From Acidobacteria bacterium Ga0077553 (GTDB taxonomy: Bacteria > Acidobacteriota > Terriglobia > Bryobacterales > Bryobacteraceae): a stretch of DNA of 64,000 nt. The translations under genes were made by a program, and so were the position numbers. Of the stretch, positions 50,403-58,830 are shown piece after piece. The notes beneath the pieces were generated by a model that had not been told where the DNA came from, made no database searches, and saw only the letters and a list, made by a program, of their open reading frames with translations. The stretch is taken from NCBI GenBank assembly GCA_001464575.1, contig LNFE01000167.1, positions 1 through 64,000 of the forward strand, in the 5' to 3' direction. Numbering within the stretch: the first letter of the stretch is position 1; each line of letters opens with the position of its first letter.

Positions 50403-51731
50403 TTATTTCTTGGGCTTCCGTTTGGGCGCCGGTCGATGCTTAATCACGATCGGTGTCCCGACGTAGCCGAAGTGCTTGCGGAACAGATTCACCAACTGCC
50501 GTTCGGCCGAGAAGTGAAGCTCCCGCCGATCGGTGAAGACGACGAAGGTGGGCGGCCGCAGGGAGGCCTGCGTGACGTACTTGATCTTCGTATCCGGCTT
50601 CAGCTCCACCATGGCGCAAAAGCGGTTCAATTCGCCCGTGGTCACCCGGTGGTTCGACCACTTGTAAGCCTCTTCGATCATCCCGTACAGGCGATCGATG
50701 CCGTTCTTCGTCTTGGCCGAGATGAAGGCGATCTGCGCGAACTCCAGGAACTTCAGCTGATCCCGCAGCTCCTGCTCAAAGACGACCTTCTTCTTGTTCG
50801 GCGCAATGTCCCACTTGTTGACGACGATGATGATGGCGCGGCCGGACTCATGCGCGTAGCCGGCAATGTGGGCGTCCAGGTTCACTATTCCTTCGCTCGC
50901 GTCGATGATGATCAGCACGACGTTGGCCATGCGGATGTTCCGCTGGGCCATCACGACGCTCAGCTTTTCGGCGTCGGCGGTCGTCTTGCCTTTCCGCCGA
51001 ATGCCCGCCGTATCGACGAACACGAAGTCCGTGCCTTCGTGATGTACGGTCTCGTCGACCGAATCGCGAGTGGTGCCCGCGATGGGGCTGACGATGCTGC
51101 GTTCGGAACCCACGAGCGAATTGATCAACGTCGATTTGCCGACGTTCGGGCGGCCGATGATGGCCACCTTGATCTTCTTCGTCTCTTCGGGAGCCTCTTC
51201 GCCCGGTTCCAGCTTCTGTTCGACCGGGAAATCCTCCGTCACATAGTCGAGCAGCTCATGGATGCCGATCTTATGTTCGGATGAAACGGGGAAGAGCGGC
51301 TCAATGCCGAGTTCATAGAACCCCATCGTCAGCTTGTGGCTCTTCTCGGTATCGATCTTGTTGACGGCCAGCACCACCGGCTTGCCGAGCTTCTTGAGCA
51401 TCTTGGCCAGGTCGCGGTCGGCCGAGGTGATCTCGGTGCGGCCGTCGATCAGGAAGACGATCCAGGAAGCGGAGTCCAGGGCGAACTTGGCCTGTTTCAG
51501 AATCTCGGACGGGATCAGATCGTGGTCATCGGGGATGATGCCGCCGGTGTCGATAATCTCGAACTTGCGGCCCCGGTGCGTCGTGATGCCGCTGATGCGG
51601 TCGCGGGTAATGCCCGGCTCATCGTGAACGATGGAGCGCCGGGTGCCCGTGACTGCGTTAAAAAACGTCGATTTGCCGACGTTCGGTCGGCCGACGATGA
51701 CAATGGTCGGAAGACCTGCGGATTTCACCAT
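50403..51731 (-). CDS. der: Ribosome-assembly GTPase Der (EngA)
   Basis: 442 residues, the normal length. Two tandem G domains have P-loops GRPNVGKST (about 14-22 and 195-203), switch regions DEPGITRD and IAGTTRD, DTGG/DTAG and NKID/NKWD motifs. The C-terminal KH-like domain (about 365-430) ends in a basic tail (RPAPKRKPKK). Der assists maturation of the 50S subunit. ATG 51731 is chosen; the longer frame runs through the divergent phosphatase gene. The gene stands alone, with the PhoD-like gene starting 31 bases away in the other direction. Confidence 0.96.
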   Translation of the reverse strand: MVKSAGLPTIVIVGRPNVGKSTFFNAVTGTRRSIVHDEPGITRDRISGITTHRGRKFEIIDTGGIIPDDHDLIPSEILKQAKFALDSASWIVFLIDGRTEITSADRDLAKMLKKLGKPVVLAVNKIDTEKSHKLTMGFYELGIEPLFPVSSEHKIGIHELLDYVTEDFPVEQKLEPGEEAPEETKKIKVAIIGRPNVGKSTLINSLVGSERSIVSPIAGTTRDSVDETVHHEGTDFVFVDTAGIRRKGKTTADAEKLSVVMAQRNIRMANVVLIIIDASEGIVNLDAHIAGYAHESGRAIIIVVNKWDIAPNKKKVVFEQELRDQLKFLEFAQIAFISAKTKNGIDRLYGMIEEAYKWSNHRVTTGELNRFCAMVELKPDTKIKYVTQASLRPPTFVVFTDRRELHFSAERQLVNLFRKHFGYVGTPIVIKHRPAPKRKPKK

Positions 51732-51762
51732 ACTGTTATTATCGCAGCCGCGGGGCTGTGCG

Positions 51763-53277
51763 ATGCTGCAAATGATGAGAAGACGCGATTTGTTCCCTTT
51801 GGCGCTGGGCTTCCCGGCGATCCTCCAAGCCCGTCCGCTGGTGGAGCAGGGGGCGATGGTAGGCGATGTCCGCTCGACCGACGCCCTCATCTGGAGCCGC
51901 GCCGACCGCCCGTCGAAGATGCGCGTCAGTTGGGCTACCTCCGACCGCGGGGAGCGGACCATCGTTCCCGGCCCCTACTGCCTCGACGTCAGCGACTTCA
52001 CCGGCCGCCTGCCCCTCGAAGGCCTGCCCCCGGGTCAGAAGATCGTCTACGAGGTTGCCTTTGAGGACCTGCGCACGGGTGCGCTGAGCGAACCGGTGAC
52101 GGGTTCCTTCTCGACGCCCGGCCGTTCCGACGTCCGCTTCTGCTGGGGCGGCGACACCGTCGGCCAAGGCTGGGGTATCAATCCCGAGTTCGGCGGCATG
52201 AAGATCTACGAGACGATGCGCAAGACGCAGCCCAACTTCTTCATCCATTCCGGCGACACCATCTACGCCGACGGCCCCGTGCCCGCCGAGGTGAAACTGA
52301 AGGACGGCACGGTATGGCGCAATCAGACCACCGAAGCCAAGAGCAAGGTGGCCGAGACGCTGGCCGAGTTCCGCGGCGCCTATCTCTACAACCTCCTCGA
52401 CGCGAACGTCCGCCGGTTCCACAGCGAAGTGCCGCAGATCTGGCAGTGGGACGACCACGAGGTGATGAACAATTGGTCGAGCTCGAAGGACATCCGCGAT
52501 AACCCGCTCTACAAGGAGAAAAGCGTCCCCCTGCTCGTGGCCCGCGGGGAGCGCGCCTTCCGCGAGTACGCGCCCATCGGCGCCGGCTCCAAGGTCTACC
52601 GGCACATCCCGTACGGCCCGCTGGTGGACGTCTTCGTGCTCGACATGCGCAGTTACCGCGGCCCGAATACGTACAATCGCGAAGAGGCGGAAACCCCGTT
52701 CCTCGGCCGTCCGCAAGTGGATTGGCTCCTCGCCGGGCTCAAGGCCTCCCGCGCGGTCTGGAAGATTATCGCGGCCGATATGCCAATTGGCCTGCTGGTC
52801 GGTGACGGCACGGACGCACAGAAACGGCCGCAATTTGAAGCGACCTCCAACGGCAACGGCCCCGCCCTCGGCCGCGAGATCGAGATGGCCCGGCTGCTCA
52901 CCGGCATCAAGCAAGCCGGCATCAAGAACACCGTTTGGCTCACCGCCGATGTGCACTACACGGCCGCGCACCACTATCATCCGGACCGCGCGAACTACAA
53001 GAACTTCCTGCCGTTTTGGGAGTTCATCGCCGGGCCGCTGAACGCCGGAACCTTCGGCCCCGGGCAGCCGGACGACACCTTCGGCATCGAAGTCGTGTAT
53101 GCTAAAGCTCCTCCCAAGGGCCAGTCGAACCTGCCTCCCAGCGCCGGCATGCAGTTCTTCGGGGACGTCGAAGTCTCTGCAAAGACAAGGGTTTTGACCG
53201 TCACGCTGCGCGACATTAACGGAACTGCTTTGTTTTCAAAGGAGTTACAACCGGAGAGGATGAGAAATCGCGCGTAA
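51763..53277 (+). CDS. PhoD-like exported phosphatase/phosphodiesterase
   Basis: 504 residues. Tat-like leader (MRRRDLFPLALGFPAILQARP), N-terminal fibronectin-like PhoD domain (about 30-120) and a metallophosphatase domain with FCWGGDTVGQGW, NFFIHSGDTIYADGPVP, QIWQWDDHEVMNNW and LTADVHYTAAHHYHP supplying metal-binding Asp, His and Asn residues. PhoD enzymes release phosphate from phosphodiesters or monoesters in the periplasm with Fe/Ca. It may help phosphate scavenging, but no pho box was found. ATG 51763 is used; ATG 51772 and 51775 are close alternatives. Confidence 0.9.
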   Translation: MLQMMRRRDLFPLALGFPAILQARPLVEQGAMVGDVRSTDALIWSRADRPSKMRVSWATSDRGERTIVPGPYCLDVSDFTGRLPLEGLPPGQKIVYEVAFEDLRTGALSEPVTGSFSTPGRSDVRFCWGGDTVGQGWGINPEFGGMKIYETMRKTQPNFFIHSGDTIYADGPVPAEVKLKDGTVWRNQTTEAKSKVAETLAEFRGAYLYNLLDANVRRFHSEVPQIWQWDDHEVMNNWSSSKDIRDNPLYKEKSVPLLVARGERAFREYAPIGAGSKVYRHIPYGPLVDVFVLDMRSYRGPNTYNREEAETPFLGRPQVDWLLAGLKASRAVWKIIAADMPIGLLVGDGTDAQKRPQFEATSNGNGPALGREIEMARLLTGIKQAGIKNTVWLTADVHYTAAHHYHPDRANYKNFLPFWEFIAGPLNAGTFGPGQPDDTFGIEVVYAKAPPKGQSNLPPSAGMQFFGDVEVSAKTRVLTVTLRDINGTALFSKELQPERMRNRA

Positions 53278-53295
53278 CGTGCGAGAATAGAAAGG

Positions 53296-55089
53296 TTGTC
53301 TCAAGAACTTACTCGAAATATCGCCATCATCGCGCACGTTGATCATGGCAAGACGACGCTCGTGGACGCCATGTTCAAGCAGAGCGGCATTTATCGCGTC
53401 AACGAAGCGACCGAAGATCGCGCGATGGACTCGAACGAGCTGGAGCGCGAACGCGGAATAACCATTCTCGCGAAAACGACCGGCGTTCGATACAAAGAGT
53501 ACAAGATCAACATCTGCGATACCCCGGGCCACAGTGACTTCGGCGGTGAGGTGGAGCGCGCGCTGAAGATCGTCGACGGCGTCGTCCTGCTCGTCGATGC
53601 TTCCGAAGGTCCGCTGCCGCAGACCCGCTACGTTTTGATGAAGGCGTTCGAGTCGGGCCTGCAGCCCATTGTCGTCATCAACAAGATCGACCGGCCTGAC
53701 GCCCGCATTCAGGAAGTGTTGAACGAAGTCTATGACTTGTTCATCGACCTCGACGCTTCCGAGGATCAATTGGATTTCCCGATCGTCTACACGAACGGCA
53801 AGCTCGGCGTCGCCACGCTCGACCTGGCCGTACCGCCGGTGGACCTGCAGCCGCTGTTTGAGACCATCATCAGCCGCATTCCGGCGCCAAAGGGCGATCC
53901 CGAGGCCACGCTGCAGCTCATGGTTGCCAACCTCGACTACAGCGACTACCTCGGCCGCCTCGCCATTGGCCGCGTGTTCAGCGGCACGCTGCGCATGGGC
54001 GATGAAGTCTCCATCTGCAAGCTCAACGGCACGATTCAAAAGACCCGCATTACGAAGATGTATACCTTCGAAGGGCTGAAGCGGGTGGATGAGACCGTCG
54101 CTACCCCGGGCACGATTCTGGCCATCGCCGGCGTCGAAGGCATCACCATCGGCGAGACGGTTTCCAGTCCCGACGATCCGCAGCCGCTGCCGCAGATTCA
54201 GATCGACGAACCGACCATTGCCATGATGTTCATGATCAACACCTCGCCGTTCGTCGGCAAGGAAGGTCAGTACGTCACCTCGCGCAACCTGCGCGACCGG
54301 TTCGACAAAGAGCTGCTGACCAACGTCTCCATCCGCATTGAAGATGCGGGCGGCCCCGATGCGTTCAAGGTGATGGGCCGTGGCGAACTGCAGCTTGCGA
54401 TTTTGATCGAAATGATGCGCCGTGAAGGCTTCGAGTTGATGGTGGGCAAGCCCGAAATCATCACGAAGAAGATCGACGGCGTGCTGCACGAACCGCTTGA
54501 ACTTCTCGTCATCGACGCGCCGGAGCAGTTCGTCGGCGTCGTGATGGAAAAGATGGGCATGCGCAAGGGCAAGATGACGAAGATGATCAACCACGGCTCG
54601 GGGCGCGTGCGCCTGGAGTTCGAGGTGCCTTCGCGTGGCTTGATCGGCATCCGCAGCGAAATGCTGACGGAAACCCGCGGCACGGCCATCATGAACTCGC
54701 TCTTCCACGGCTACATCGAATGGCAGGGAGAGATCGAAATGCGCCCCACCGGCTCGCTGATCGCGGACCGCAACGGCAAGGCCACCGGGTACTCCATCAA
54801 CAACATCCAGGAACGCGGCGTGATCTTCATCGAACCCGCCACGGAAGTCTACGAGGGCATGATCATCGGCGAAAACTCGCGGAATCACGACCTCGACGTC
54901 AACATCGTGAAGGAGAAGAAGCTCACCAACATGCGCGCCTCCTCCGCCGACGATGCCATCCGCCTGGTGCCGCCGAAGATTCTCAACCTCGAACAGGCCA
55001 TCGAATTCGTCAAGGAAGACGAATATGTTGAGGTCACCCCCAAGTCCATTCGTCTTCGCAAGAAGGTTTTGAAAGCGAACCAGCGTTAA
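53296..55089 (+). CDS. typA: TypA/BipA translational GTPase
   Basis: 597 residues. G1 [19 protein letters not shown] (switch I), [14 protein letters not shown] (G3), NKIDRPDA (G4), then domains II, III and V and the BipA-specific C-terminal domain (about 480-597, including [23 protein letters not shown] and [19 protein letters not shown]). It binds the 70S ribosome and helps growth under stress and cold, and 50S assembly. The start is TTG 53296 with AAAGG immediately before it; no ATG upstream fits. It lies 18 bases after the PhoD-like gene. Confidence 0.96.
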   Translation: MSQELTRNIAIIAHVDHGKTTLVDAMFKQSGIYRVNEATEDRAMDSNELERERGITILAKTTGVRYKEYKINICDTPGHSDFGGEVERALKIVDGVVLLVDASEGPLPQTRYVLMKAFESGLQPIVVINKIDRPDARIQEVLNEVYDLFIDLDASEDQLDFPIVYTNGKLGVATLDLAVPPVDLQPLFETIISRIPAPKGDPEATLQLMVANLDYSDYLGRLAIGRVFSGTLRMGDEVSICKLNGTIQKTRITKMYTFEGLKRVDETVATPGTILAIAGVEGITIGETVSSPDDPQPLPQIQIDEPTIAMMFMINTSPFVGKEGQYVTSRNLRDRFDKELLTNVSIRIEDAGGPDAFKVMGRGELQLAILIEMMRREGFELMVGKPEIITKKIDGVLHEPLELLVIDAPEQFVGVVMEKMGMRKGKMTKMINHGSGRVRLEFEVPSRGLIGIRSEMLTETRGTAIMNSLFHGYIEWQGEIEMRPTGSLIADRNGKATGYSINNIQERGVIFIEPATEVYEGMIIGENSRNHDLDVNIVKEKKLTNMRASSADDAIRLVPPKILNLEQAIEFVKEDEYVEVTPKSIRLRKKVLKANQR

Positions 55090-55090
55090 G

Positions 55091-56047
55091 TTAACGGCAG
55101 ATCTCGGCCAGTTGGTCGAGATCGACGTTGCCTCCGGAGATTACGATTCCCACGGAGGCGACGTCGGCCGGGAGCTTGCCAAAGAGAGCGGCCGCCACGC
55201 CCACCGCCCCACTCGGCTCGACGACGATCTTCAGCCGTTCAAGCAGGAAGCGTACCGTGGCCTTCATCTCTTCTTCTGAGATGAGCGCGATGGCTTCGAC
55301 GTGTTCCTGCACGATGGGAAACGTCAGCTTCCCCGGGCAGGGCGTCCGCAGTCCGTCCGCGATGGTCGGGGGCGGGGGAATCGCCACGCGTTCGCCCTTC
55401 TGCAACGAGAGCCAGAAGTCGTTGGCCAACTCCGGCTCCGCGCCGAATACGCGGATGCCCGGCCGGATCGCTTTGGCCGCCACGGCGCAGCCGCCGAGCA
55501 GCCCGCCGCCACCCACGCAGGCCACCATGGCGTCTAGCTCCGGGACCTCGGCAAGAAGCTCGATCGCCGCCGTGCCCTGGCCGGCGATCGTCAGCGGGTG
55601 GTCGAACGGCGGAATGACGGCCGCGCCGGAATCCTCGGCCAGTTTCCGGCAGATCGCTTCGCGGTCTTCGGTCATCCGGTTGTACTGGACGATGGTCGCC
55701 CCGGCGCCGGCCGTGGCGGCCATCTTGGCTTTGGGCGCATCGGAGGGCATGACCACCGTGGCCTTGGCTCCCGCCCGCTGCGCCGCCAGCGCCACGGCCT
55801 GGGCGTGATTGCCGGAGGAGTAGGCCAGCACGCCGCGCTCCAACTCCTCCGGACTTAGCGAAAACACGAAGTTGCAGGCGCCGCGGAACTTAAACGCGCC
55901 GCCCACCTGGAAGTTCTCGGCCTTGAGATAAACTCGCTTGCCGGTCTCCCGGTCGAGCGTTCTTGAAGTCAGCACCGGCGTCCGGTGGGCCCACGGGGCG
56001 ATCCGCCCCGCCGCCTTCTCTACATCTGCGAAGTTGATAGCAAGCAT
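55091..56047 (-). CDS. PLP-dependent threonine/serine dehydratase
   Basis: 318 residues of the fold-type II dehydratases. The PLP Lys is in AFKFRGACNF, with SSGNHAQAVALAA, the phosphate-binding VGGGGLLGG and SGGNVDL at the end. There is no C-terminal ACT regulatory domain, so it resembles catabolic threonine dehydratase or serine racemase rather than biosynthetic IlvA. It converts threonine or serine to the keto acid and ammonia. ATG 56047 gives a normal N-terminus; the longer frame adds unrelated sequence from the lipoprotein gene. It lies 7 bases downstream of that gene. Confidence 0.9.
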   Translation of the reverse strand: MLAINFADVEKAAGRIAPWAHRTPVLTSRTLDRETGKRVYLKAENFQVGGAFKFRGACNFVFSLSPEELERGVLAYSSGNHAQAVALAAQRAGAKATVVMPSDAPKAKMAATAGAGATIVQYNRMTEDREAICRKLAEDSGAAVIPPFDHPLTIAGQGTAAIELLAEVPELDAMVACVGGGGLLGGCAVAAKAIRPGIRVFGAEPELANDFWLSLQKGERVAIPPPPTIADGLRTPCPGKLTFPIVQEHVEAIALISEEEMKATVRFLLERLKIVVEPSGAVGVAAALFGKLPADVASVGIVISGGNVDLDQLAEICR

Positions 56048-56054
56048 CCAGCTT

Positions 56055-56660
56055 TTAGTGTCGCGTTTCCAGGTACTGTCCGGAAGTCGCGTCCACAAAG
56101 ACGCTGTGGGCGCTTGTACCCACCGTATCGCCGAACACGACGCGCCAAGCCAGCGAATTCGACCCTTCTTTCATCTCGAGCAGGAAGAACACTGGGCTAT
56201 TGGGGTATTTCTTCAGATACTCAACGCTCTTTTCCGCCGCCGTCTTGTAAGCGGCCGTGGTGTCGATCTTCACCGCCGCCATGGGGAACAGCCGCATACG
56301 AGGGTTGAGTCCCTCTTCCTGGTTGCCATAAGTTCCTTCCCGCAGGTTTCCCGGCGCGTCCACGGCGGAGTAGGTAAAGGTCTTCGTCCGCTGCTTGGAA
56401 GGAGAGGCGAAAGTCACCTGCCAGGCGCCACTTTTGCCGGGTTCGGCTTTCACTTCAGCTAACGGGATGCTGCTCATCTTTACGCCTAGAGCGTCCGGGG
56501 CCCACGCGCGGGCCGAAACATACATGCGGTGGAAAGCCCACTGCCCGCTGACTGCTTCGGGCGCCTTCGGCGGCTCCTTGGTCTCGGTCTTCTTGGGCGC
56601 ATCAGCACAACCGGACAACAGTGCAAGCGCGATGATCGAAATTCCCGCAAGGTTTTGCAT
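56055..56660 (-). CDS. Lipoprotein of unknown function
   Basis: 201 residues with a lipobox LALLSGC (Cys18), a charged Pro/Glu/Lys linker, then two similar beta-alpha repeats (about 50-120 and 130-200). The first has VKMSSIPLAEVKAEPGKSGAWQVTFASPSKQRTKTFTY, the second SPVFFLLEMKEGSNSLAWRVVFGDTVGTSAHSVFVDATSG. The repeats look PepSY-like in pattern (W-V-F followed by V-DA-SG), which often marks secreted inhibitor or accessory domains. It is co-directional with the dehydratase gene but without an obvious functional tie. Confidence 0.82.
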   Translation of the reverse strand: MQNLAGISIIALALLSGCADAPKKTETKEPPKAPEAVSGQWAFHRMYVSARAWAPDALGVKMSSIPLAEVKAEPGKSGAWQVTFASPSKQRTKTFTYSAVDAPGNLREGTYGNQEEGLNPRMRLFPMAAVKIDTTAAYKTAAEKSVEYLKKYPNSPVFFLLEMKEGSNSLAWRVVFGDTVGTSAHSVFVDATSGQYLETRH

Positions 56661-56705
56661 CGCTTTATAGCTTTAGGATATCAGTAGGGTCAAAACGGTT
56701 ACATT

Positions 56706-57074
56706 GTGGAAAGGTCATTTCGGGTACTCATCGTCGACGACGAAGCGGGCATTCGGGCGCTACTCTGCGACACATTTAGCGCAGCTGGCTTCGAGGTAGC
56801 AGAGGCCGCCAACGGAAAAGTCGCCATTGAGATGCACGTGACGGACCCGGTAGATCTCGTCATCACGGACCTCCTCATGCCTCATCAAGAGGGCATCGAA
56901 ACGATCACGGAGTTTCGCACCCGCTTCCCCGGGGTACAAATCATTGCCATTAGCGGTGCCTACACCGGACCCGTGCTCGAGATGGCTGCCCGGCTCGGCG
57001 CTTCGGCCGTGTTTGCCAAGCCGTTTGATCCGGACCATCTGCTGGCCGCCGCCAACGGCCTGCTCGGCGAGTGA
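56706..57074 (+). CDS. Single-domain response regulator
   Basis: 122 residues, a receiver domain only: acidic pocket VDDE (10-13), phospho-acceptor Asp55 in LVITDLLMPHQEG, and the switch residues in AISGAY and FAKPF. With no output domain it works as a CheY-like or phosphorelay intermediate. The hybrid kinase at 3703 lacks an HPt and is far away, so no partner can be assigned. GTG 56706 is the start. It is divergent from the lipoprotein gene and 69 bases before the ECF sigma gene; whether they share a transcript is unclear. Confidence 0.9.
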   Translation: MERSFRVLIVDDEAGIRALLCDTFSAAGFEVAEAANGKVAIEMHVTDPVDLVITDLLMPHQEGIETITEFRTRFPGVQIIAISGAYTGPVLEMAARLGASAVFAKPFDPDHLLAAANGLLGE

Positions 57075-57143
57075 ATCGCGTTTCGTCTTTTTTTGACCTC
57101 CCCGCGTCTCTACAATCAGAAGTGCTGAGGAGCGTCGTTTCGA

Positions 57144-57707
57144 TTGATCTTCCGAGAGGCTGAAGACCGCGACCTGATCCGTAAGGCGCAGCAGGGCAAC
57201 ATTGATGCCTATAACCTGCTGGTCTCGCGGTGGGAAAAGCGTGTCTACAACTACCTTCTCCGGCTGGTCCGCAATCGGGAGGACGCGCTCGATCTTTCGC
57301 AAGACGTCCTGCTGAAGGCGTACCAGAACCTGCGGAAACTCGAAGATATTGAACGATTTCCGTCCTGGCTGTTCCGCATCGCCCACAACGAAGCCTATTC
57401 TCTCCTGCGCCGGAAACGGCCGGAGAACGACGATATCGACCCGGCTGCCTCGGAGATCGCGGCGGCCCTCCCCCCGGGTCCCAGCATGTTACCCATGGAA
57501 ACCGCCATTGCGGTCGACGCGGCGCTGCGGCGCCTGACGCCCGATCAGCGGGAAGCGGTGGTCCTGAAGGTGTATCAGGGATTCAAGTTCGAAGAGATGG
57601 CCGAAATTCTGGAGTGTCCGGTTTCGACGGTGAAGTCCCGCCTGTACACAGCGCTGGACCTGCTGAAAGAGATGCTGGCGCCTGTCTCCCATCGGAGTGC
57701 CTTATGA
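57144..57707 (+). CDS. ECF-family RNA polymerase sigma factor
   Basis: 187 residues. Region 2: AYNLLVSRWEKRVYNYLLRLVRNREDALDLSQDVLLKAYQNL and WLFRIAHNEAYSLLRRKR. Region 4: LTPDQREAVVLKVYQGFKFEEMAEILECPVSTVKSRLYTALDLL. The start is TTG with GAGGAG about 12 bases upstream. Its TGA overlaps the anti-sigma ATG (ATGA). It appears to head a transcript that continues, with overlaps only, through an anti-sigma, an unknown exported protein and gspE-gspK, so envelope state may tune secretion. Confidence 0.93.
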   Translation: MIFREAEDRDLIRKAQQGNIDAYNLLVSRWEKRVYNYLLRLVRNREDALDLSQDVLLKAYQNLRKLEDIERFPSWLFRIAHNEAYSLLRRKRPENDDIDPAASEIAAALPPGPSMLPMETAIAVDAALRRLTPDQREAVVLKVYQGFKFEEMAEILECPVSTVKSRLYTALDLLKEMLAPVSHRSAL

Positions 57708-58339
57708 GTTGTTCGCCTTTTGATCTACGTGATTACGTTTTCGGGGAACTCGATGCCGCCCAAACCCGGGCCGTCGAGGCCCATGGGCGGGCCTGCCCGG
57801 CCTGCGCTGAAGAACTCTCCCGTCTGCGGCTGACCGAGACCGCCCTCTTCTCGCTTCGCGATGAAGAGATGCCGCGCCGCATCGCCTTTGTCTCGGACAA
57901 AATCATGGAGCCCCGCATCTGGGAGGCTCGCTGGTGGCATGCGTGGTGGAACTCGGCGCCGCGATTGGGGTTCGCCGCTGCCGCCATGCTTTCGACCGCC
58001 ATTCTCGTCCACGGTTACCTTTCTCGCCCGCTGGCTCCCGCGCCCGCCTCTGCTCCCACTGTCGTCCAGGCCCAGGTCGATCAATCCCAAGTCAATCAAG
58101 CGATGATTGACGCTAGGGTGGCCGAGGCGGTGGGGAAGGCCGTGGCGGCCCTCGAAACGAAGCAGCAGGTTCGCCTGGCTACGTCTGTCCGGCAGGTGGA
58201 GCAGCGGTACGCCGAAATGCGGCAGGAAGATCTGATGAACATCGAAGCCAGCTATAACCTGACGAATCAGAAGATGAAGGCGCGGTACGCTTCGGCCATT
58301 CGCCAGGCGGGATCTTTGGCGGATGGCGGTGTGCAGTGA
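57704..58339 (+). CDS. Zinc-finger anti-sigma factor with long coiled-coil
   Basis: 211 residues. Zinc anti-sigma motif His27-x3-Cys31-x2-Cys34 (HGRACPAC), a helix at about 86-105 (RLGFAAAAMLSTAILVHGYL), a Pro/Ala linker, and a periplasmic coiled-coil (about 128-205; QVDQSQVNQAMIDARVAEAV...VRQVEQRYAEMRQEDLMNIE). It should hold the upstream sigma factor at the membrane and release it on an envelope signal. The periplasmic coiled-coil is quite different from the HNH-like domain of the other anti-sigma in this window. The ATG overlaps the sigma stop and the stop overlaps the next gene's GTG. Confidence 0.9.
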   Translation: MSCSPFDLRDYVFGELDAAQTRAVEAHGRACPACAEELSRLRLTETALFSLRDEEMPRRIAFVSDKIMEPRIWEARWWHAWWNSAPRLGFAAAAMLSTAILVHGYLSRPLAPAPASAPTVVQAQVDQSQVNQAMIDARVAEAVGKAVAALETKQQVRLATSVRQVEQRYAEMRQEDLMNIEASYNLTNQKMKARYASAIRQAGSLADGGVQ

Positions 58340-58830
58340 GGCGGATCGCGGTAGCGTTTGCGCTTTGTGCGCTGTTGCAGGCGGCGACGGTCAGCCGCAT
58401 CAGCCTTAGCGCCGTGGAGGATGTCTACAATCGCCGGCTCAAGACGCTGGTGCCGGGCGAGCCGTTTCTCCTTCTCGGCGAGACGCACGGAGTTTATCTC
58501 GAAAACTACGGTGCCGTGTTTACCGCGAACGTCCTGCTCGCGGAAGGTCCCACCGAGAATCCCTTCCGGAAGAGCGTCTCCGCCAAAGAGCACGCGGAGC
58601 TCCGGCAGCGAAAGTTGGAGCGCCTACCCAAGTTGCGGACGCTCATGCGGGAGGCCCTGGTTGTGTCGGCGGGTATGCTGGATACTGTCCCGGAGAACGA
58701 ACAGATTGCGATCTCCGTTGTGTTGTATCGGTATCCCTACGAAGATCGAAGCGCTTGGGTGAATTTGCAGGTGAATCCGCCGTCGGACCAAGCTGTGTTC
58801 CTCAAGACCATCCGCACTAGAGAGTATTAA
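58336..58830 (+). CDS. Exported protein of unknown function in the secretion operon
   Basis: 164 residues with a signal peptide (MRRIAVAFALCALLQAATVS). The rest is mixed, with LLLGETHGVYLENYGAVFTANVLLAEG in the middle and a C-terminal VLYRYPYEDRSAWVNLQVNPP. No family is recognised, though 'ETHGVYLENYGAVFTA' is a motif I associate with a recurring acidobacterial protein next to sigma/anti-sigma genes. The GTG start overlaps the anti-sigma stop and its TAA overlaps gspE's ATG by one base. It may be a periplasmic regulator of the anti-sigma or a secretion accessory factor. Confidence 0.8.
   Translation: MRRIAVAFALCALLQAATVSRISLSAVEDVYNRRLKTLVPGEPFLLLGETHGVYLENYGAVFTANVLLAEGPTENPFRKSVSAKEHAELRQRKLERLPKLRTLMREALVVSAGMLDTVPENEQIAISVVLYRYPYEDRSAWVNLQVNPPSDQAVFLKTIRTREY

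Noticed and set aside
57093-57116. TTGACC and TACAAT before the ECF sigma gene as a sigma-70 promoter
   Set aside because: The spacer is only 12 bases, far below the 16-18 needed.
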